From assembly GCF_002222055.1 (NCBI RefSeq), contig NZ_MUGS01000028.1:30789-94788 (forward strand): DNA of 64,000 bases, given 5' to 3'. A program made the position numbers and the translations under genes. The stretch comes from Flavobacterium araucananum (GTDB lineage: Bacteria > Bacteroidota > Bacteroidia > Flavobacteriales > Flavobacteriaceae). Below the pieces are notes generated by a model. The model worked only from the letters and a program-made list of their open reading frames with translations. It made no database searches and was not told where the DNA came from. Below are positions 25,545 to 34,823 of this stretch, piece after piece; the stretch's first letter is position 1; the number at the start of each line of letters is the position of its first letter.

Positions 25545-27452
25545 ATGAAATTTGCTTTTTTTGGGTTACTATTTTTTTTCTTCGTCCATAATTCTTCTGC
25601 TCAAAAGAGCGAATATCTTGCAACTTCTATTGCAGATAGTCTAAAAGAAAATGCTAATGCTGTTGTTCGTTTTGATCAGATTGATATAACAATTCTGTCA
25701 CAACGAAGCATGAGTACTAAAAATCATCGTGTTGTAACCGTATTAAATGATAAAGGTTTTGATGCCGTGCAAGCTTATGAGTATTATGATAAATCAACTT
25801 CGGTTAAAAATATTGAGGCGATAGTTTATGATGCTTTTGGTAAAGAAATCAAAAGAATTAAAAGAAAAGATTTTAAAGACCAAAGTATTGTTGGAGGAAG
25901 TACACTTTTTTCAGATAATAGATATGTGTATCTGGATTACACGCCTATTTCTTATCCTTTTACAGTTGAATTTAATAGTGAAGTTCAGACTTCAACAACT
26001 GCATTTATTCCAAATTGGATGCCTTTAAGAAGCGCTTATACCAGTATAGAAAAATCAGTTTTAAATGTTATTTACCCTTCAGATTTAGGATTTAAAAAGA
26101 AAGAGTTTCAATTCTTCGATTTCAATATTAAGAAGACCATCGATACAAATACGCAGCTTTCTTATATTGCCACGAATATTTTGTCACAAAAAAAAGAAGA
26201 TTACAGTCCTTCATACAAAGATCTTTTTCCTAAAGTTATGATGGGTCTGGAACGTTTTCATCTGGAAGGCGTTGATGGCACAGCTACAAATTGGGTTGAT
26301 TTTGGAAAATGGTATTCTGAAAAAATATTATCAGGAACTACAGATTTGCCGGAAGAAACTAAAGCAAAAATAAAAGCCGTTGTTGGCGATGAAAAAGATC
26401 CTGTCAAAAAAGCAAAATTGGTTTACGATTTTGTACAAAAAAAATCACGATATGTAAGTATACAGGTTGGTATTGGCGGCTGGAAACCTATGTTGGCTAC
26501 AGATGTAGATCGTTTAGGGTATGGCGATTGTAAAGCCTTAACCAATTACACAAAAGCACTTTTGCAAGCAGTAGATGTCCCGTCATACAATACAGTATTA
26601 TATGGGGATACTTATAAAACTAATATCGAATCTGATTTTGTCTCGATGCAAGGAAATCACATGATTTTGTCTATCCCAAATGGCAACCATTATACCTGGT
26701 TAGAATGTACAAGCCAGGATGATCCTTTTGGATATCAGGGTACTTTTACAGATGATCGTGATGTTTTGATTATAAAACCGGAAGGTGGAGAAATTGTCAG
26801 AACCAAAGTGTATGAAGATTTTGGAAATACCCAAAAAGACAGAGGAACCTATACAATCGATGAAAATGGTAATTTTTCAGGTTCTATTTCGATCGTTTCA
26901 GAAGGATCTCAATACAGTTCTAAAGCGAGGATCGAAAATTTACAGCCAACAGAGAAAGAATCACATTATAAAGAATATTGGGACAATATTAATAACCTGA
27001 AATTGGGTAAAATAGCTTTTACCAATAACAAAGAGAATATTCGTTTTACGGAGGACGTTCAGGTTACGGCTATAAATTATGCAACCATTTCTGCCAACAA
27101 AATGATTTTTACTGTTGATGCCTTCAATCAAAGTTCAGCGAATGTAAAAAGAATCAGGAATAGAAAAAATCCATTTCAAATACAACGTGGTTATTTAGAT
27201 ACAGATGAAATGGAAATTAATCTGCCAACGGGTTTTGCAATAGAATTTTTGCCTTCAAACTTTGAATTAAAAGGAAAGTTTGGGGAATACAAAACCGAAA
27301 TCATTAAAAAAGAAAATAATAAACTGATATACAAACGCTCGATGTTTTTAAATAAAGGAAAATATTCAAGTAAAGAATATGACGAATATCGTCTTTTTAT
27401 GGAGCAAGTGTCAAGAAACGATAATGCCAAAATTATATTAATTAAGAACTAA
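25545..27452 (+). CDS. DUF3857/transglutaminase-like exported protein with intact Cys and His
   Basis: About 635 residues from the ATG at 25545 (an ATG ten codons upstream is also open). Signal peptide MKFAFFGLLFFFFVHNSSAQ. DUF3857 occupies about residues 50-200. The transglutaminase-like core (about 270-400) has YGDCKALTNY with Cys329 and GNHMILSI with His372, then LECTSQDDPFG providing the acidic residue. A beta-rich C-terminal part follows. The core residues for catalysis are therefore present, in contrast to the next two paralogues. It may act on periplasmic or outer-membrane peptides; activity is inferred. The next gene starts 4 bases after its stop. Confidence 0.85.
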   Translation: MKFAFFGLLFFFFVHNSSAQKSEYLATSIADSLKENANAVVRFDQIDITILSQRSMSTKNHRVVTVLNDKGFDAVQAYEYYDKSTSVKNIEAIVYDAFGKEIKRIKRKDFKDQSIVGGSTLFSDNRYVYLDYTPISYPFTVEFNSEVQTSTTAFIPNWMPLRSAYTSIEKSVLNVIYPSDLGFKKKEFQFFDFNIKKTIDTNTQLSYIATNILSQKKEDYSPSYKDLFPKVMMGLERFHLEGVDGTATNWVDFGKWYSEKILSGTTDLPEETKAKIKAVVGDEKDPVKKAKLVYDFVQKKSRYVSIQVGIGGWKPMLATDVDRLGYGDCKALTNYTKALLQAVDVPSYNTVLYGDTYKTNIESDFVSMQGNHMILSIPNGNHYTWLECTSQDDPFGYQGTFTDDRDVLIIKPEGGEIVRTKVYEDFGNTQKDRGTYTIDENGNFSGSISIVSEGSQYSSKARIENLQPTEKESHYKEYWDNINNLKLGKIAFTNNKENIRFTEDVQVTAINYATISANKMIFTVDAFNQSSANVKRIRNRKNPFQIQRGYLDTDEMEINLPTGFAIEFLPSNFELKGKFGEYKTEIIKKENNKLIYKRSMFLNKGKYSSKEYDEYRLFMEQVSRNDNAKIILIKN

Positions 27453-27456
27453 CAAA

Positions 27457-29478
27457 ATGAAATTTATCAAACTTTTTAGTCTAACAATTTTGCTGCTTTT
27501 TATATCAAAAGTAGCAGCACAGGAGTTTAAATTAGGAAAAGTATCGATTGCCGAATTAGAGCAAAAACTACATCCTAAAGATTCATCAGCTGCTGCTGCT
27601 ATATTGTATAAAAAAGGAAAAACCAGAATCGAATACGATCAAAGTGATGGTTTTATTACGATTACAGATGTAGAAACCAGAATCAAAATTTATAAAAAAG
27701 AAGGCTATAACTGGGCAAATCAAAGCGTTTGGTATTATTCTTCAAATGGTTTCAAGGAAAGAGTGAGTTTTGATGATGCCGTTACTTATAATTTGGTAAA
27801 CGGTAAAATCGAAAAAACGAAGCTTAAAAGTGATGGGGTTTTTGATGAAACCATTAATAAATTCAGAGGTAGAAAAAAGATTACAATGCCTAATGTGAAG
27901 GAGGGATCTGTTATAGAATTTAGTTATCAGGTTAGAAGTCCGAGTGACAGAAGTATTCGGGATTGGGATTTTCAGACCAGTATTCCTGTCAATTATTCTG
28001 AATTCTCGACATTTGTTCCGGAATATTATGTTTTTAATTCGAGACAAAAAGGATATATTTTTCCTAAGATTACTACCGGAAAAAACCCCAAGTCAATAAT
28101 TTTTACCAGCAAAGAAAGATCCGGCGGAAATGGATTTTCTGCAACAAAGACAACATTTTCTACCGATAAATTAGATTATACTGAAACGCAGACAAATTAT
28201 GTAGCAGTAGATTTTCCGGCAATGAAAGACGAAGATTATGTCAATAATATTGATAATTATACGTCAAGTATTCAGCATGAGTTATCGATGACGAAATATC
28301 CAAATGCGCAGATGAAAATGTATTCGACAGATTGGAATTCAGTTGTAAAAACAATCTATGAATATGAGGATTTTGGACCGGAATTAAATAAAACCGGTTA
28401 TTTTGAAGAAGACTTAAAGAAAATATTAGAAGGTAAAAATACTGCCGAAGAAAAAATATTGGTTATTTTAAATCATGTAAAAGCTACTGTAAAATGGAAT
28501 GATTATTTTGGATATGGTTGTGATGGAGGAGTTAAAAAAGCATATAAAGAAAAAACAGGAAATATTGCCGATATTAATTTAATGCTTACGGCCATGTTGC
28601 GTTATGCTGGTTTAACAGCGAATCCGGTTTTAATAAGCACACGTTCTAACGGAATTGCAATTCTCCCGAATAGAAATGCTTTTAACTATGTAATTGCTGC
28701 GGTTGAAACACCAAATGGAAATATCTTATTAGATGCATCTGATAAATTTTCGACACCAAATATTTTGCCCTTTAGAGCTTTAAACTGGTCTGGCAGATTG
28801 ATTCGTAAAGACGGAAGCTCAGAAGAAGTAGATTTAATGCCTAAAAAATCATCAAGCGATATTGTATATCTAAATTATAGTATTGATCCGGAAGGAAAAG
28901 TAACAGGAAAAGCCAGAAGACAGTTGGCAGATTATAATGCTTTGATTACAAGAGACAATATGTATGGCGTAAAAGAAGAAGAATATTTAGAAAAACTGGA
29001 AAACCGAAATAACAAAATCGAAATAAACGATTATTCTAGAGCAAACGAGAAAGATTTATTATTACCCATTATAGAAACGTACTCGTTTACAGGTAATAAT
29101 TTATGCGAAGTAATAGGCGGGAAAATCTATGTAAGCCCAATGTTGTTTTTTGCCAATGAAAAAAATCCGTTTAAGCAGGATGTGAGAGAATATCCGGTCG
29201 ATTTTGGTTTCCCTTTTACAGATAAATATAATATTACTCTTCAAATTCCTGAAGGATTTACAACCGAAGTTTTGCCAGCACCGGTTGTTGTTAATATGGA
29301 GGATAATTTAGGAAGTTTTAAGTTTAATATTGCTTCAGTTGAAAATACTTTGCAAATAAGTATTCAGCATCAGATCAATGAAGGGATTGTTTCGACAGAG
29401 CAATACGAGATGCTCAAGGAGTATTATAAAAGCATGATTGCAAAAGAAACAGAAAAAATAGTTTTAAAAAGAATATAA
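27457..29478 (+). CDS. DUF3857 protein, transglutaminase core without catalytic Cys/His
   Basis: 673 residues with a signal peptide ending VAAQ at about residue 21. The domain order is as in its upstream neighbour. The transglutaminase-like segment can be aligned on TGNIADINLMLTAMLRYAGL and FNYVIAAVETPNG: the catalytic Cys is Ile370 and the His is Tyr411, though the acidic LLDASDKF is kept. It is therefore probably a non-catalytic binding version. Very similar to the next gene (shared GKVTITEL-like start, KIYKKEG, VNNIDNY, IEKLED-type repeats), so they arose by tandem duplication. Confidence 0.82.
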   Translation: MKFIKLFSLTILLLFISKVAAQEFKLGKVSIAELEQKLHPKDSSAAAAILYKKGKTRIEYDQSDGFITITDVETRIKIYKKEGYNWANQSVWYYSSNGFKERVSFDDAVTYNLVNGKIEKTKLKSDGVFDETINKFRGRKKITMPNVKEGSVIEFSYQVRSPSDRSIRDWDFQTSIPVNYSEFSTFVPEYYVFNSRQKGYIFPKITTGKNPKSIIFTSKERSGGNGFSATKTTFSTDKLDYTETQTNYVAVDFPAMKDEDYVNNIDNYTSSIQHELSMTKYPNAQMKMYSTDWNSVVKTIYEYEDFGPELNKTGYFEEDLKKILEGKNTAEEKILVILNHVKATVKWNDYFGYGCDGGVKKAYKEKTGNIADINLMLTAMLRYAGLTANPVLISTRSNGIAILPNRNAFNYVIAAVETPNGNILLDASDKFSTPNILPFRALNWSGRLIRKDGSSEEVDLMPKKSSSDIVYLNYSIDPEGKVTGKARRQLADYNALITRDNMYGVKEEEYLEKLENRNNKIEINDYSRANEKDLLLPIIETYSFTGNNLCEVIGGKIYVSPMLFFANEKNPFKQDVREYPVDFGFPFTDKYNITLQIPEGFTTEVLPAPVVVNMEDNLGSFKFNIASVENTLQISIQHQINEGIVSTEQYEMLKEYYKSMIAKETEKIVLKRI

Positions 29479-29480
29479 AA

Positions 29481-31472
29481 ATGAGATTTGAAAGTTTAGT
29501 AATAGTTGTTTTTTTATTTTTTGGAATTTCAAAAGTAACAGCGCAAAATTATGAATTAGGAAAAGTTACTATTACTGAATTAAAGGAAAAATCAAATCTA
29601 AAAGATACCACAGCGCCGGCTGCAATTTTGTTTAAAAAAGGAAGGACGTTTTTTAGTTTTAATAAAGACAAAGGTTTTTCGGCTAATCATGTTTATGAAT
29701 TTAAAATTAAAATTTATAAAAAAGAAGGATTAAAATGGGCAGATCAAAAAGTACGTTTCTATATTGGTTATGAAACTCTAAGTGAGGATCGTTTAGAGTT
29801 TTCGAATGCAGTTACCTATAATTTAGAAAACGGAGCAATTGTAAAAACTAAACTGGATAACCAAGGAACTTTTAAGAAAAAAATAAACAAGTTCTGGAAT
29901 GAAAAAACCATAACATTACCTAATGTAAAAGTAGGTTCTATTATTGAATACAAGTACATTCTGAAAAGTGAAAATATTGTAAAGTTGCCGAATTTTGATT
30001 TTCAATATGAAATTCCCGTAAATTACTTCGAGTATAAAACAGATATTCCCGAGTATTATATCTATAAACCAATTTTGGTTGGAGGACATAAAATTGAAAC
30101 AGATTCAAAATTAACCAACACAAATCAAAGTTTTGAAGATAATTATAATAGATCTTCGTCTATTTCGTATAAACAGATTAGTGCGTTTTATATAGGAAAA
30201 GATATTCCAGCTTTAACAATAGAGCCATATATCAATAATATAGATAATTATAGAGGATCTATTCAGCATGAGTTAGAAAGGGTTCGTTATCCGGACCAGC
30301 CAGTCAAAGATTATTCGCTGACTTGGGAAGGTGTTGCAACGACTATTTTTAAAGATAAAACATTTGGAAAAGAGCTCGATGAGAAAGATTTTTTGTTGGA
30401 AGATGTCAAACGATTATTGACCAATGTAGATTCTAAGAATGAGAGATTAAACATCATTTTTAAATTCGTTCAGAATAAAATGAATTGGAATGAAGTAAAT
30501 GATTATTATACTGACAAAGGAGTTGTAAAAGCGTATGCCGATCAAACCGGAAATGTAGCCGAGATCAACTTTATTTTGATTACTATGTTGAGAATGGGAG
30601 GGATAGCTGTAAATCCGGTTTTAGTTAGTACTATTGAAAACGGAGTACCTGTTTATCCAACCAGAACAGGATTTAATTATGTAATAGCTGCCGCAGAAAT
30701 TGATGGAAAACAAATTTTGCTTGATGCTACACACAAATTTACTTGTCCCGGTACCTTGCCCTTAAATGTTTTAAATTGGAACGGAAGATTGATTAAAGAA
30801 GATGGTACTTCGACAGAAATAAATTTAGTACCATCAACGACCTCGAAAGAGTTGTACAGCATTATGGTCAAAATGGATAATCTGGGTAAGATAGAAGGAA
30901 AAATCAGACTTCAGAGAACAGATTACAATGCTTATAGATTTAGGATAGAAAATGCGAATAAAAGTCAGGAAAACTATCTCGAAAAATTAGAGGAACAATT
31001 AGGCGATTTGAAAATTTCGAATTATACAATTGAGAATATGAAAGCAAATTTTCCTGAACCTGTTTCAGAAACATTTTCGTTTGTCTCAGATAATAGTGTC
31101 GAAATTATTGGCGGGAAAATGTTCGTAAACCCTTTGCTTTTTTTTACAAGAACTAAAAATTCATTTAATCAGGAAACGAGACAAATGCCAATATCTTTGG
31201 GGTATCCAACCCACGAAAAATTCAATTTAAATTTACAAATTCCAGAAGGATATGTGATAGAATCTTTGCCATCTTCTATTAGAGTTTCGTCAGAAGACAA
31301 ACAGATCATTTATTTATTAAACATATCCGGAGAAGGAAACAAAATTCAAATAAGTAGTTCAAAAGAAATTAACAATAGTATTTTTGCAGCAGAGTCATAC
31401 AATGGATTAAAGGAGCTTTTCCAGAAAGTGATTGTCAGTCAAAATGAAAAAATTGTTCTTAAAAAAATATAA
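29481..31472 (+). CDS. DUF3857 protein, second non-catalytic paralogue
   Basis: 663 residues with a signal peptide ending TAQ at about residue 22. It is the closest relative of the gene 2 bases upstream, sharing blocks such as FKIKIYKKEGLKWADQ, INNIDNYRGSIQHELERVRY, TGNVAEINFILITMLR and RTGFNYVIAAAE. The positions of the catalytic Cys and His are Val359 and Tyr400, so activity as a transglutaminase is not expected. Likely periplasmic or lipid-associated. The MazG-like gene follows 2 bases after its stop, so the three DUF3857 genes and MazG form one transcription unit. Confidence 0.82.
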   Translation: MRFESLVIVVFLFFGISKVTAQNYELGKVTITELKEKSNLKDTTAPAAILFKKGRTFFSFNKDKGFSANHVYEFKIKIYKKEGLKWADQKVRFYIGYETLSEDRLEFSNAVTYNLENGAIVKTKLDNQGTFKKKINKFWNEKTITLPNVKVGSIIEYKYILKSENIVKLPNFDFQYEIPVNYFEYKTDIPEYYIYKPILVGGHKIETDSKLTNTNQSFEDNYNRSSSISYKQISAFYIGKDIPALTIEPYINNIDNYRGSIQHELERVRYPDQPVKDYSLTWEGVATTIFKDKTFGKELDEKDFLLEDVKRLLTNVDSKNERLNIIFKFVQNKMNWNEVNDYYTDKGVVKAYADQTGNVAEINFILITMLRMGGIAVNPVLVSTIENGVPVYPTRTGFNYVIAAAEIDGKQILLDATHKFTCPGTLPLNVLNWNGRLIKEDGTSTEINLVPSTTSKELYSIMVKMDNLGKIEGKIRLQRTDYNAYRFRIENANKSQENYLEKLEEQLGDLKISNYTIENMKANFPEPVSETFSFVSDNSVEIIGGKMFVNPLLFFTRTKNSFNQETRQMPISLGYPTHEKFNLNLQIPEGYVIESLPSSIRVSSEDKQIIYLLNISGEGNKIQISSSKEINNSIFAAESYNGLKELFQKVIVSQNEKIVLKKI

Positions 31473-31474
31473 AG

Positions 31475-31801
31475 ATGGACTTAAAAAACGCACAACTTGA
31501 TGTCGATACCTGGATAAAAGAGCATGGTGTTCGCTACTTTAACGAATTAACCAATATGGCACAACTTACAGAAGAAGTAGGGGAAGTTGCCAGAATTATT
31601 GCGCGCAGATATGGAGAACAATCCGAGAAAGAAAGTGATAAAAACAAAGATTTAGGCGAAGAACTGGCAGATGTTGTTTTTGTAGTTTTATGTCTTGCTA
31701 ACCAAACCGGAATCGATTTGCAAGCTGCTTTTGATAAAAAAATGGACTTAAAATCAGTTAGAGATAAAGATCGTCACAAAAACAACGATAAATTGAAATA
31801 A
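31475..31801 (+). CDS. MazG-like nucleotide pyrophosphohydrolase
   Basis: 108 residues of the all-alpha NTP pyrophosphatase superfamily. NMAQLTEEVGEVARII (about residues 27-42) carries the E-x-x-E metal-binding helix. DLGEELADVVFVVLCLA (about 60-76) carries the second E-x-x-D pair. Such enzymes hydrolyse nucleoside triphosphates to monophosphates as housecleaning. It starts 2 bases after the third DUF3857 gene and precedes aroA by 133 bases. Confidence 0.88.
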   Translation: MDLKNAQLDVDTWIKEHGVRYFNELTNMAQLTEEVGEVARIIARRYGEQSEKESDKNKDLGEELADVVFVVLCLANQTGIDLQAAFDKKMDLKSVRDKDRHKNNDKLK

Positions 31802-31934
31802 TTGTGAAATATCACTCATAAGTTTTGAATTATGAGTTTTGAATTTTGAATTATGAGTGGGGAGTGGTAAATTGCGTGGCGAATTACGTTTCTAATCATT
31901 CATAATTCATAATTTCAATTTACAATTAAAAAAA

Positions 31935-33158
31935 ATGAATTTACTACTCCAAACAACTCAACATAATTTACAAGGACAAATTGCAGTAACAGGATCAAAA
32001 AGTGAAACCAATCGTTTGTTGTTGTTAAAAGCATTGTTTCCAAATATTACGCTTGCCAATACTTCAAACTCTGATGATAGCGAGGTAATGCAAAAAGCCT
32101 TAATTGGTCATGACGAAATTGTAGATATTCACCATGCAGGAACGGCAATGCGTTTTTTAACCGCTTATTTTGCTGTAAATGAAAGCCGCGAAGTAGTAAT
32201 GACAGGTTCATCCAGAATGCAGGAACGACCTATAAAGATTTTAGTAGAAGCTTTAGGACAATTGGGAGTTGAAATCTCTTATGAAAAAGAAGAGGGGTAT
32301 CCGCCAATTAGAATTAAAGGAAAAAAAGTTACGGCTTCAAAAGTTACTTTGGCAGCAAATGTAAGCAGCCAGTATATTTCGGCACTTTTATTAGTGGCAT
32401 CAAAATTAGAAAATGGTTTAGAGCTTACTTTAGAAGGAGAAATCACTTCAATTCCGTATATCAAAATGACTTTAGCTTTGCTAAACGATTTAGACATTCA
32501 AACGAGTTTTGAAGGAAACGTGATTAAAGTTTTTCCAAAAGCTGAAGTTGCAACTAAAGAAATGGTAGTAGAATCTGATTGGAGTTCTGCATCGTACTTT
32601 TTTAGTTTAGTTGCTTTGGCAGATACAGCTTCAATAACATTAAGCAGTTATAAAGAAAATAGTTTACAAGGAGATTCAGAACTAGTTTCGCTATACGAGA
32701 AATTAGGTGTTCAGACCACGTTTCAGGACAATAAAATGACTTTGGTAAAACAAGAGAATTTTAGATATGATACCATAAACTTCGAGCTAAATAATACACC
32801 CGATATTGCCCAAACCATTGTCGTAACTTGTTTAGGATTAGGGATTGGTTGTCATCTAACAGGTCTTCATACATTAAAAATTAAAGAAACGGACAGACTT
32901 GAAGCACTTAGAATTGAACTTACAAAACTAGGCGCTAATATCTCGGTTACTAATGACAGTCTGACTTTGATAGCTTCAGAAAACATCAATCATAATGTAA
33001 AAATTGGAACCTATAACGATCACCGTATGGCAATGGCATTTGCACCATTAGCATTAAAAGTGCCTATTATTATCGAAGATGCTGAGGTAGTTTCTAAATC
33101 ATACCCGGATTTCTGGAATGATTTGAAAGAATTAAGTTTCCAAATTTCAGAATTGTAG
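31935..33158 (+). CDS. aroA: 3-phosphoshikimate 1-carboxyvinyltransferase (EPSP synthase)
   Basis: Joins phosphoenolpyruvate to shikimate 3-phosphate in the shikimate pathway. 407 residues, slightly short for the family (about 420-430) but complete. Motifs: GSKSETNRLLLLKALFP near the start, AGTAMRFLTAYFA (about residues 75-87), SSQYISALLL, and DHRMAMAFAPLAL near the C-terminus (about 360-372). The enzyme family is the glyphosate target. It is not in the attenuated aromatic operon, which lacks this step. Confidence 0.95.
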   Translation: MNLLLQTTQHNLQGQIAVTGSKSETNRLLLLKALFPNITLANTSNSDDSEVMQKALIGHDEIVDIHHAGTAMRFLTAYFAVNESREVVMTGSSRMQERPIKILVEALGQLGVEISYEKEEGYPPIRIKGKKVTASKVTLAANVSSQYISALLLVASKLENGLELTLEGEITSIPYIKMTLALLNDLDIQTSFEGNVIKVFPKAEVATKEMVVESDWSSASYFFSLVALADTASITLSSYKENSLQGDSELVSLYEKLGVQTTFQDNKMTLVKQENFRYDTINFELNNTPDIAQTIVVTCLGLGIGCHLTGLHTLKIKETDRLEALRIELTKLGANISVTNDSLTLIASENINHNVKIGTYNDHRMAMAFAPLALKVPIIIEDAEVVSKSYPDFWNDLKELSFQISEL

Positions 33159-33171
33159 ATTAAAAAAAACT

Positions 33172-33232
33172 GCCACGAATTCAAGAATTATTTTCTAAGC
33201 TTCATTATTAAATTAATTCGTGAATTCGTGGC
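33172..33232. repeat. inverted repeat of the GCCACGAATT family
   Basis: GCCACGAATTC (33172-33182) is paired with GAATTCGTGGC (33222-33232). The arms extend inward to about 19 bases with one mismatch, and a 20-base AT-rich spacer follows. Same family as at 15458 and 38804. Confidence 0.8.
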
Positions 33233-33417
33233 CAAAAAAACATAGCCCCTAGTTTTTTATGTCCGGATTTTTCGGCTTTAGCCAAATAAAAGCAGTAGCA
33301 ATTTTTTGCAGCATCCAATTTAAATGAACTTATAGTACTTATATGGTGAAAAACCAATTTTTTGTGTTCTCAAAATGCCACTAAATCAACGACTTTTGAA
33401 AATAAACATCAAAACAC

Positions 33418-33449
33418 TTGACAACGCCTATCTCACAGTCGTATATTTG
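33418..33449 (+). promoter_or_regulatory. promoter of queA
   Basis: TTG (33418-33420, in CTTGACA) and TATATTTG (33442-33449) are separated by 21 bases and match the Bacteroidota consensus. The -7 box is 66 bases before the queA ATG. Confidence 0.75.
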
Positions 33450-33514
33450 CACACGATTAAAAATCAGGTATTCAAATAATCCTGATCTAAATCTATAACT
33501 CATAACTTTCTCAA

Positions 33515-34564
33515 ATGAAATTATCACATTTTCAATTTAATTTACCGAAAGAACTTTTAGCAGAATTCCCGGCAGAAAACAGAGACGAATCTCGTTTAAT
33601 GGTAATCGATCGTCAAAAACAAACTATAGAGCACAAAATGTTTAAAGATGTTATCAATTATTTTGATGACGGAGACGTTTTGATTCTTAACAATACTAAA
33701 GTTTTCCCTGCGCGTTTGTACGGAAACAAAGAAAAAACAGGAGCAAGAATTGAAGTTTTCTTATTAAGAGAATTAAATTCAGAGCAACGTCTTTGGGACG
33801 TTTTAGTAGATCCGGCTAGAAAAATCCGTATTGGTAATAAACTTTATTTTGGTGATGACGATTCGTTAGTGGCGGAGGTAATCGACAATACAACTTCTCG
33901 TGGTAGAACTTTACGTTTTTTATATGACGGTTCTTATGAAGAATTCAGAAACAAATTAACAGAACTTGGAGAAACTCCAATTCCTAAATATATCAGTAGA
34001 GAAGTAACACCTGAAGATGCTGAAAGATACCAGACTATTTATGCAAAAGAAGAAGGAGCTGTAGCTGCACCAACTGCAGGATTACACTTCTCAAAACACC
34101 TTTTGAAAAAATTAGAAATCAAAGGAATCAATTTTGCCGAAGTAACATTACACGTTGGTTTAGGAACTTTTAACCCGGTTGAGGTGGAAGATTTATCGAA
34201 ACACAAAATGGATTCGGAAGAATTGATCATCAAACAAGAAGCTTGCGATATTGTAAATGCTGCTAAAGTAGCAAAAAAACGTATCTGTGCTGTTGGGACA
34301 ACTTCTATGCGTGCTATCGAAAGTTCAGTTTCCTCTCAGAATACTTTAAATCCTTATGAAGGATGGACTAATAAATTTATTTTCCCTCCTCACGATTTTA
34401 GTATTGCAAACTGTATGATCACAAATTTTCACACACCAAAATCAACATTATTAATGATGATTTCTGCTTTCTGTGGACATGATTTGATGAAACGTGCTTA
34501 TGAAGAAGCAATCAAAGAAGAATACAAATTCTATTCTTACGGAGATGCAATGTTAATTATCTAA
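33515..34564 (+). CDS. queA: tRNA preQ1(34) S-adenosylmethionine ribosyltransferase-isomerase
   Basis: Transfers and isomerises the ribosyl part of SAM onto preQ1-modified tRNA to form epoxyqueuosine. 349 residues, the usual length. It opens with [25 protein letters not shown], and [42 protein letters not shown] and [17 protein letters not shown] are all diagnostic. It stands alone behind its own promoter and before a terminator at 34587. queE, an earlier queuosine step, is at 59809 in the same window. Confidence 0.97.
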   Translation: MKLSHFQFNLPKELLAEFPAENRDESRLMVIDRQKQTIEHKMFKDVINYFDDGDVLILNNTKVFPARLYGNKEKTGARIEVFLLRELNSEQRLWDVLVDPARKIRIGNKLYFGDDDSLVAEVIDNTTSRGRTLRFLYDGSYEEFRNKLTELGETPIPKYISREVTPEDAERYQTIYAKEEGAVAAPTAGLHFSKHLLKKLEIKGINFAEVTLHVGLGTFNPVEVEDLSKHKMDSEELIIKQEACDIVNAAKVAKKRICAVGTTSMRAIESSVSSQNTLNPYEGWTNKFIFPPHDFSIANCMITNFHTPKSTLLMMISAFCGHDLMKRAYEEAIKEEYKFYSYGDAMLII

Positions 34565-34586
34565 TTCGCAAAAGAAAATAAATAGA

Positions 34587-34613
34587 AAACCTGTCAGCAA
34601 TGGCGGGTTTTTT
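34587..34613 (+). terminator. intrinsic terminator after queA
   Basis: AAACCTGTC (34587-34595) pairs with GGCGGGTTT (ending 34610) through 9 pairs including two G-U. A short loop AGCAAT separates them, and TTTTTT follows. Confidence 0.7.
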
Positions 34614-34629
34614 GTTTTAGTGCCAGTTT

Positions 34630-34760
34630 GAGTTTTCAGTCTCAGTCTCAGTCTCAGTGAAAAACAGTAATTATAATCAAATTAATGATAGATTAAGACT
34701 TTAAAGCTTATGGAAAGCTGAATACTGCGACTGCGACTGAAATTGCGACTCAAAACTTAA
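34630..34760. repeat. CAGTCTCAGT / GACTGCGACTG short repeats
   Basis: TTCAGTCTCAGTCTCAGTCT-type units (34633-34662) and, 60 bases on, inverted units CTGCGACTGCGACTG (34726-34742) flank a neutral AT-rich spacer. It is related to the array at 1571-1812. Confidence 0.65.
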
Positions 34761-34823
34761 AACATGTTAATTTTCAGTAATATATTTCAAAAGTTGTTAT
34801 TTTTACGAATCAAAACAAAAAAA

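Larger units (their letters stand above)
33159..33514. other. 356-base intergenic region upstream of queA
   Basis: It contains an inverted repeat of the GCCACGAATT family at 33172-33232 and the queA promoter (33418-33449). Between them lies AT-rich DNA in which I see no gene or structured RNA. Confidence 0.6.
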
